NCBI RefSeq assembly: GCF_041260155.1
Contig: NC_091928.1
Coordinates: 46,788,137-46,852,136 of the forward strand
Direction: 5' to 3'
Length of the DNA: 64,000 nucleotides
Origin: Ptychodera flava
Taxonomy: Eukaryota > Hemichordata > Enteropneusta > Ptychoderidae
Every line of letters begins with the position of its first letter. The stretch's first letter is position 1. This document shows positions 56,750 to 64,000 of this stretch, in pieces. Under the pieces are notes generated by a model. It was not told the DNA's origin. It ran no database searches and was given only the letters and a program-made list of their open reading frames with translations. A program made the position numbers and the translations under genes.

Positions 56750-58880
56750 CTCATGTTGTATTGTTATACAGGTGTTAATGTGTTTTGATATTTTGCACCG
56801 CAACAATCCATTGTGACAAGATTACTGGACGATGTACAGCGGTTTCAGTTGTACGTCGTACCACTCTCTTAAAAAAATATTCTAAGCATACCTAGCGACA
56901 TCCTTAGTTGCACTTTAATCTTTTCCGTCGATGAACTGTTCAAGCTCCTACACTGTTGGAATGTTGGAAAATGTTGGAAAATCTGTTTTAGAGAATGTGT
57001 CGTCACCTATCCTGGACGCACATCACGTTCCATTGTCCGCTCGCACGGCTCGTTAGCCAGACAGGAGTCTTCCACTAACCACGCCGTGCGGGATACCACC
57101 ACTATATTGCGTTAAGGGAGTTGGATGGAATTAGAAAATCAGGCGGACCAATCAAAGCACGCGTTACACTCAAAGATTAAACCACACCTACCTTCCAAAC
57201 ACCGACTACCGCACTGTGTTTGAAGCGTGTTTGTGCACAGCTTTTCTCTCGATTTACTTACTTGTTTACTAGACTTGGTTCAAGTGCGTGATTTGTGAAC
57301 ATGTGAGTTGGGTGAACGCTTGGAATGCAATGATTTGTGTTCTGTTTTCATGTGAAATGTGTGAGTAGCATTATATGAACGCGTTGAGTGGGGTGAACGC
57401 GATATACAGGGGAGTTTTACCCGGCACAAACTAACTCACTACTGCTATAGCTGCACAGACTAACGAAACGCGTTCGATCGCTACCAAATTTTACACGAGG
57501 AACTTTTACAAATCATTTTGTTTTTTTGAAAATTCACCGACTTGAACCAAGTCTCTGGTTTACCTTCGTCCTGTGAAACCCTAATGGCTCAAACGGAGAT
57601 TTAGGAGTGGGAAGGCAATCTTGCCCGAGTTACAGGATTTGATTGTCATGCATGGAAATCTTACTGCGTGGTGGGGATAAAGTTACGGGCGATTTTCTCG
57701 TCATTCAGAGAGGTGGCGAAAAGTTCAGTGATCGTTGGTTACGAAATGTATGGCAACGCTTTGTATCGTGTGAAGCGTTAGATATCTCTCAAAGAAAAAA
57801 AATCGACGAATATGGCGATAGTGCAGAAGATGTCTCAACCAGTGCCGTCGCACGAGGTGTGAGAAGCCGATGGTCAGTTGAGGAATTGACTTTGAAAAAA
57901 AGCTGACGCTTGTAGTCTATGAAAAATTCACCGATGAGTATATTGCTTACTGTGATGAATATGTGATTTTTTTTTCTGAACAGCACCCAAACAAAATCCG
58001 GTTCTTTGATTTCCAGTTCTTGCATATTTCACAAAGTCCTAGTCCATATTTTCGAGCCATGCTTCTAGTTGTTTCTCTCGCGGCATGTCGATGTTCTGTT
58101 CGGGTAAAACATGTTCATTGTCTGACAAGAATTTCCAAAGATATGAACAACAGAATAGCCGCCGGCCGCGCCAGTTGACAGGACCACAATGTCTGAACAA
58201 CGTCTGAGGAATGGGTTGATCGTGAAATTTTGAGCTCAGATTTGCTTCGGCGGGTAGAACTTTTCTATTTCGCGCCACGATCATTTGAGTTTGGCGGGTT
58301 GATGTTTTCACCTGACAAGTTGAGAGACAGCTGGGAATATCTTGCGGTAAGACGCGCTGGCGGCTGGGCCTTTGTTTTGACGTTTTGAACACATCAATGA
58401 TTTCAGCAGTAGATTTCAGTAGCATGAAATGTAAACAGCGACCACGAATACTTGTAAATGTAACACCAAGAAAAAAGTGGGAAAAGACCTATACTACTAC
58501 ATTCGTAGTAACCGATTATCTGATTGGCTCTTTATTGGTCACATACAGTCGTGTGGTGGCGCTTTAAAAAACTCGATCTCGGGCCGGGGGTCTATCAGCC
58601 AAGGTCTGATTTCGGGAAGCATCCAGCTGCCCGGAGCGGAGACCTTGGCAAGCGAAGATGATCACGTTCCAGTCACCTGCCATTGTTGCAAAGCTGCAGA
58701 CGACACGGTCACGTGACCGGGCACTTTTTCAAATTGGGTCAGAACTATTTCCCTAGGGAAATAGCTTTTCAAAAAATACCCTCTGACGTCACTTTTTTCA
58801 ATCCGGTTGAGACTAGACGTATCTATTTTCTCGTCACGTGACGTATTCTGGCGAATCGCGACACGGAATGAGCATGTGGC
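56750..58880. other. Interior of the 2.34-kb insertion, unrecognised
   Basis: Plus-strand frame 57643-57906 (MEILLRGGDKVTGDFLVIQR) and minus-strand frame 58039-58425 (128 codons, LPEQNIDMPREKQLEAWLEN) are the only notable frames. Neither shows a domain. GC content and wording differ from the AT-rich flanks. Confidence 0.35.
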
Positions 58881-59579
58881 GTGTTTTATTCAGGATTATG
58901 GTTAGAATAAGGGTCCATACACAGCTCGATATAGCGTTTAAAGTTGGTACTATTAAATTTATGGTGATTCGAGACACGTGTTGCCCTTCTTCAAAGACGG
59001 GCTGCCAGGTGAGAGGATAGCATCGAAGTTTACATGTCCATTTCACCCAGGCTCCATGATTCTTCACTACTATGCAACTCTCCTGGTTGGACCCAACCAT
59101 TAATAATTATTTTGTACCTCATCATCGAGCTTTTAGGATCCAACCCATACGTAGCTCGGGCCCCTGATTGACACTCTCTTGACACTTGTGTGCGATTTTA
59201 AAATGGCGCTATAATAACTCTTTATCTTGGCGCCAACACTATTACTTAGCTTAAACAGTGCATGTTCCATTACATTTTAATAACAGCTGTGTAAATATAT
59301 ATCCATCCTTTTGCAGTTCCTCTTATCCACTTACACTAATATAGGAAGACCAAAGAAATCAACACTTACTGAAGAAAATGGCGCTTCCAACGTGGCCTTC
59401 TATGTCATGGTAAAATTTTATGATTAAAGATGTGTCGTAATGGTTGTGTGGCAGAATAATGGGGTGTCTTGCTTCCTTACTTATTGGAGTGAAGTTTAGT
59501 CTCATACATGAAGGACGCAGTTTATGCAAATTGGACTAAGTTGGCACAAGGGACTGTGTATCTTTCAGTGTAAGGCCTT

Positions 59580-59890
59580 GTACTTTGTGAACTTAACTTC
59601 GAAACAGTACCTTAGAGCCGGGAAGGCTACTTGTTTAACTTCTTTGACTATCTCCCCTGTAGCCTCCGATATTTCTCGCACAGTTTTTGGACCAGTTGGA
59701 ACCCGATCACCTTTGCATAAACCATGGCGAGCTCGTAGAAACTTTTTAAATCACAGAATCCATGCAAAAGACTTGCAAAGCATGTACCACGAAGAAAATC
59801 TTTGCATCTACAGGTTGACGACGTCATCAAAGGTCTTTTGAATCCCTTTTATAGCAGTGCATACTTTTGCAATTTTTAACTCTTTGTCTT
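59580..59890 (-). pseudogene. Interrupted counterpart of the 102-codon ORF, copy IV unit
   Basis: Shares the start and middle of the 40739-41047 frame, but the reading frame is broken between these blocks. Confidence 0.3.
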
Positions 59891-60130
59891 TTACCGATAT
59901 CGCTAGCAAGCCATCCGGCTTAATTGGCCAGTTTTCATCGGATTTCCACAGACATTCAGGACCATTAAACTACAGTTTTGATTGATGTCCAGTTGTATCG
60001 AAATTAATACTACGTGATGCAAATTTCGCCGGGTTAAGTTGAGATGGAACGTGCCACTGGTCGAGTGATGTCGCATCGTATATTACTAGGAAAATTTGGC
60101 TACAAAGGTTTTGAACCTCCTTGTTGAGTT

Positions 60131-60440
60131 ATGAATGTATTGGAGAAATATGTTGGAGTCTGTCCAGAAACGTTAACCGTGGATTGGTAGTTGTAATTCC
60201 TCTTGTAGTTATTTACTAACCTTCACGGCCACTACTAACCTTCATAGAAGTTAACTCTAACGTTAGAACGGTTATCGTTTTTAATGGAGAATCTCTAAAT
60301 TAAGCAATTACAAGAATACAGGAATTTTACCCTCATCGTCGGTGAACCGTAGATAAGACAGAACTCTATATCCTTCTTATGAGGTATCAGCGAAATGATG
60401 CTGTTCAACAGCTTGTATTTTGCCAAAGCCGGAAGGGGAG
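60131..60440. other. No recognisable feature
   Basis: Unique stretch between the type B unit and the retroelement block. Contains short repeats of CTAACCTTCA only. Confidence 0.4.
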
Positions 60441-61512
60441 TAACATCACGGAATTACTATGTTTTTCAATAATGGTAATCCTTGGCACCATTCATGCTGT
60501 GCATCAAGATATGTCATTGGTAACTCTTCATCGAAGTCACATTCTAGTCTGCTTAATTCTTGGAAGATACGCTTTGCTGCAGGTTTTCTTCTTTGTTTTA
60601 TTGCCAGTTCTCAAGTGCAATGTATCCTCATTTACATCCCAGTGAACACTAAGAGCTCTGTCAATAGGCAGGTCCTCTAGATCTAAATTCGTAACTGATG
60701 GCGCTCGTTCTTCTGATTGAATTAAATATAACACTTCCTTGCTGGTTGAAATCCATTTTGTGAGGTGAAAGCCTCCTCCGGATAAAAGCCCTGAATCTTG
60801 AGTGTTGAATCGTTTTGCTATGTCTGTAGTGAGCACAGATTTCAAGTAATCATCACATAGAAATTGGGGTAGACAGAATCAGCAACATGTGAGTCAAAGT
60901 CACTTCTGTTATCACAAGCTGAACAGCATAGTGATGATATTTAGTTTCATTCAAATTAACTTGCATTTGATGGTCCAATGACTTCTTGGTGAGGCCTCCC
61001 TTAGGCCACCAAAGGAATCTCACTGTATTGCTTTCTTGGAGGGTAACACGAACTTGATGGAACATTTGTTTGATATCTGCTACCGATGCAATTGGATATT
61101 GAGGGAATCGTAGCAAGACTCCAACCATGGAATTTGTTAAGTCCGGACCTTGTAAGAGTTGATTGTTCAATGATGTACCACTACACTTAGCAGCACAATC
61201 AAAGATTGCCCTCACCTTTCTGGTTTATTCGGATGGGTCACTTGATGATTGGGTAAGTACCGTAACAATGTGAAATTCTTCATACAAGTTTCATCAGATA
61301 CTTGTCTTGCAAGGCTTTGTTTTATGTAATTATCTATAGTTGCGCTGTACTTTCCATGAAGAGCAGGATCTTTAAGGAAACATCTTTGAAGTACATTAAG
61401 TCGCTTCTCCACTATGTGTCTTTTACAAGGTAAGTTGTGCTTGTCAAATTTCCAGGGTAGATTAAGTGATAATGTCATTCTGTAAGCAAATTGAACGGTC
61501 CACAATTGCATT
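60440..61512 (-). mobile_element. BEL/Pao-type LTR retrotransposon fossil, pol fragment
   Basis: Minus-strand frames carry [36 protein letters not shown] and [14 protein letters not shown] with FLWWP, the standard BEL/Pao reverse transcriptase stretch, followed by further pol sequence. No LTRs or gag are seen. It is broken, with several interruptions, and abuts the CR1-like LINE. An old fragment. Confidence 0.75.
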
Positions 61513-61593
61513 TGCCTTTAGATTCTCAAATGACATTCAGTATTTGGACTCCATCAGAAATTCTGCGATATTCGGCTGTGCCGTACCTGTAAC

Positions 61594-62409
61594 TTGAACA
61601 GAACTGCAAGTACGCAACCAGCACCGGAGGACAATGCTTCAAACATGGCGCCACAGACTGACACGACCAAAGGTAACAAAAGTGATATTACACTAATAAC
61701 AGTGATGTCCAAATTGGAAGATATCAGTCACGATATTTCCACCTTGAAGCAAAATCAAAACAGTTTCTCGAGATCCCTTGATTTTATGAGCGATAAATTT
61801 GAAAATCTACTCTCCCGCACATCTGAACTGGAAAAAGCGAACAAAGAGCTGAAGCAAGCGAACTCAGAGTTACGTAATCGGATTGACATTCTGGAATCTG
61901 ACGTGAGTCAACAAAATCAATACTCGCGTCGCAGCAATTTAGAAATCAGCGGAATACCCGAACGTGCTGATGAAAACACTGATGACATAGTACTTTCAGT
62001 TCTACAAAAAATTCACCCTAGTGTCGAGATTACGGATATCGATATCACGCACCGCATCGGCAGAGTTCCCGACAATGATCGCGATCCAAGCAGAAGCAAT
62101 CAACATAGGCCGATAATCGTGGCTTTCACCAACCGTAGAATTCGGAATTCCATCTACGACCAACGCCGCAAACTGAAGGGATTTTCAACGAAAAATCTTG
62201 GTTATTCTACCGCGAACAGTATCTTCGTCAATGAGAACTTATGCCCTGCTACTCGTCAGCTACTTGGTAAAGTCAACATATCAAGAAAGAAGTCTGGCTA
62301 TCGCTATCTATGGACACACAACGGTAAAATATATATTAAGAAAGACCAGCAAGCGAGATCTATCGCGATCACAAGAGAAGATGACATTGCTAAATACTGT
62401 GCAAAATGA
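61594..62409 (+). CDS. LINE ORF1 protein (coiled coil plus RRM-like/CTD)
   Basis: 271 codons, uninterrupted. Residues about 35-105 form a heptad coiled coil (LEKANKELKQANSELRNRID), followed by NQYSRRSNLEISGIPE, ITHRIGR, IIVAFTNRRIRNSIYDQR and FVNENLCPATRQLL, the conserved core of L1-type ORF1 (Transposase_22-like) that also serves CR1-group LINEs. Such proteins trimerise and bind element RNA. An inner Met at codon 18 (MAPQTD) is another possible start. The intact frame next to a broken ORF2 suggests modest age. Confidence 0.8.
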   Translation: MNRTASTQPAPEDNASNMAPQTDTTKGNKSDITLITVMSKLEDISHDISTLKQNQNSFSRSLDFMSDKFENLLSRTSELEKANKELKQANSELRNRIDILESDVSQQNQYSRRSNLEISGIPERADENTDDIVLSVLQKIHPSVEITDIDITHRIGRVPDNDRDPSRSNQHRPIIVAFTNRRIRNSIYDQRRKLKGFSTKNLGYSTANSIFVNENLCPATRQLLGKVNISRKKSGYRYLWTHNGKIYIKKDQQARSIAITREDDIAKYCAK

Positions 62410-62429
62410 AATTGAAGCAATATTTTTAC

Positions 62430-64000
62430 ACTTGCGATGCAGGTTGATCCCAATTCTTTTGATGACTTGTTTACTGTTGTAAATTATGAGTTGGAGCCGT
62501 CCATTTTCAACCAAAAGTTTATTTCTGTATTAAACGAAAATTGGTTTTCTATTTCCCATTTCAATGCCCGTTCTCTCTGTAAAAAGTATAGATGATGCCC
62601 GTCTTTTGTACAATCAGTGCATTACCGGTAATTTTCAGATTATAGGTGTCTCAGAAACATGGAGGATTGACAATCCATCCATCCCTTCTTGATATGCCTA
62701 ATTATTCTTTTGAATTAAACTGTAGAACAAATGGCCGAGGTGGTGGTGTAGGTGCTTATATTCATTCTACGGTGAAATACAAATTGTTAGATTTCAGTGT
62801 CATACATTCAGAGTCATTGTGGTTGGAAATTTGTACTGCTAAAAATTCAATTATTGTTGGTGTTCTGTACCGTAAGCCAGGTACTGATATAGCAGAGTTT
62901 GAAAATAGTCTAGTTAATGTTTTGCATAAACTGAAACTTGATAAGAATCATTGTATACTTATGGGGGATTTTAACATTGATGTTGCCAAGTTAGATAAAA
63001 GTGCCAAAAATTTTGTTTCTAAATTACAGTGCTTTCATCTCGAACAGTTAATTTCAACTCCAACTCGGGTGACAAGTATATCGAGCTCAATAATCGATCA
63101 CATTTATACTAACATCAATTCTTGTCGAATCTTTGCTGGCACTATCATTTCAGATATCTCTGATCATTTTCCGGTGTTTTCTATTTTCGAAGATTTTAAA
63201 TTAATACCCCTGTGGTAAGATCTGTACGTGTACGAGATTTTAGATGTTATAACAAGGACAGCTTTGTGTCTGACTTACAAAATGTAAACTGGGATGATAT
63301 TTTGAATAACAATAGTGATGTTGAAACTGCATTTGGTATTTTAATGATTTATTTACTTATGTTTGTGATCGTCATGCCCTTTGAAGAACAAATTGGTGAA
63401 GTCTATGAGTAATAAGAAACCTTGGATCACAAGGTCTATAAAGAAGTCCATTCACACTAAGCACAAACTGTACAAGAAAGTTATTCTTAGTCAGCACAAA
63501 CCATGCACAGTTTCACATTACAATGCTTACAGAATATCCTCACCAGTGTTCTAAGAAAAGCAAAGCAGAATTATATGCAAATTTACTCACTGTAAATCAG
63601 GGCAACAAAATGTGGAATGTTGTGAATGATCTGCTGGGTAAGAAACGTAGTCCTGATAAACTGCCAGATGACTTGAAGGTATTTGCTAATGGTAATGTAA
63701 AACACGTAACAGACCCAGCTGATGTGGTTCAGAATTTTAATGATTTTTTCGTTAGCATTGGTGAAGATTTAGCGCGCAATATTCCACAAACCTCAAAAAA
63801 TTTTCATGATTATCTTGGCAAACCCCTCAAGCATTCTTTCTTTCTTAAACCCGTCATAGCTGCTGATATTTATAAGATTTTAGCTACACTGGACAGTAAG
63901 AAAGCTTGTGGGTGGGATAATTTACCTCCGCGGCTGCTTATTGACGCAGCCAGTATTATTTCTCAACCTTTGGCCCATATTGTCAACGTTTCTTTTTCAA
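62430..64000 (+). pseudogene. LINE ORF2: AP endonuclease and start of reverse transcriptase, broken
   Basis: Starts near MQVDPNSFDDLF. Endonuclease motifs in order: FNARSL, SETW (62651-62662), RGGGVGAYI, YRKPG, MGDFNID (62961 on), TRVTSISSSIIDHIYTN and SDHFPVF. Then a linker with KKPWITRSIKKSI, and LDSKKACGWDNLPPRLLIDA, the opening of the RT domain. Frame breaks lie near 62580, 62680, 63200, 63360 and 63550, so it is not active. Confidence 0.8.

Larger units (their letters stand above)
56541..58881. mobile_element. 2.34-kb insertion in the copy IV unit
   Basis: The copy III unit has the empty site CTATGTTTTATTCAGGATTA at 40.04 kb. Here TGTTTTATT occurs on both sides (56532-56540 and 58882-58890), a 9-bp target duplication. 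The left end is a long hairpin. Short frames at 57643-57906 and 58039-58425 (minus) match nothing recognised. The GAGCATGTGG before the right end is the inverse of CCACATGCTC just after the hairpin. Nine-base duplications fit Mutator-type elements, but no transposase is visible. Confidence 0.6.
61550..64000 (+). mobile_element. CR1-like LINE, ORF1 plus 5' part of ORF2, truncated by window end
   Basis: ORF1 and the endonuclease and early reverse transcriptase parts of ORF2 are in order on the plus strand. ORF1 is intact; ORF2 has about five breaks. The element continues beyond base 64000. Its 5' end lies between the BEL/Pao fragment and ORF1; no 5' UTR border is visible. Confidence 0.8.

Overview
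The window looks like nuclear DNA of a marine invertebrate deuterostome, such as a hemichordate or cephalochordate. The basis is a spliced host gene family with GT-AG introns, AT-rich introns full of dinucleotide microsatellites, and CR1-, L1/Tx1-, Penelope- and BEL/Pao-type retroelement pieces. The species cannot be fixed from the sequence alone.

The only host genes recognised form a tandem, all-minus-strand cluster of short-chain dehydrogenases most like NAD-dependent 15-hydroxyprostaglandin dehydrogenase (15-PGDH/HPGD). Five copies fall into two subfamilies. Type A (cofactor loop TGGCGGIG): copy I (exon 1 at 11.8 kb, exon 2 at 0.7 kb, the rest beyond the left edge), copy II (complete, 18.4-26.3 kb) and copy V (exons 1-2 only, 41.8-45.1 kb, broken). 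Type B (TGAASGIG): copy III (complete set of 7 exons, 32.2-39.8 kb, two frameshifts) and copy IV (complete set, 48.9-56.3 kb, two frameshifts). Exon sizes and intron phases are the same across copies (87 or 93, 127, 107, 97, 77, about 143 and about 127-130 nt).

Layout: 0-13.7 kb is a type A unit opened by a composite insertion of about 6 kb (1.83-7.85 kb, itself carrying a TIR DNA transposon), an L1/Tx1 tail (8.9-10.1 kb) and an insertion of about 0.9 kb at a TTAA site with an unidentified 175-codon ORF (10.43-11.33 kb). A second copy of the TIR transposon lies at 15.84-18.15 kb. Copy II spans 18.4-26.3 kb, with its upstream flank to 28.9 kb. A sliver of a further type A unit (28.9-29.3 kb) precedes the type B unit of copy III (30.75-41.25 kb). 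Then come the type A remnant copy V (41.8-47.5 kb) and the second type B unit of copy IV (47.5-60.1 kb), which holds a 2.34-kb insertion at 56.54-58.88 kb. From 60.4 kb on the DNA is retroelement: a BEL/Pao fossil on the minus strand, then a degraded CR1-like LINE on the plus strand running off the right edge.

The most striking pattern is that (CT)n microsatellites, read on the coding strand, sit at or just upstream of 3' splice sites of three different exons (2, 5 and 7) and are kept between paralogues. Next are patches of complete identity between copies III and IV inside otherwise diverged introns, and a possible shifted splice donor that would keep copy II open. No CRISPR, operon-like or defence-like system is present.
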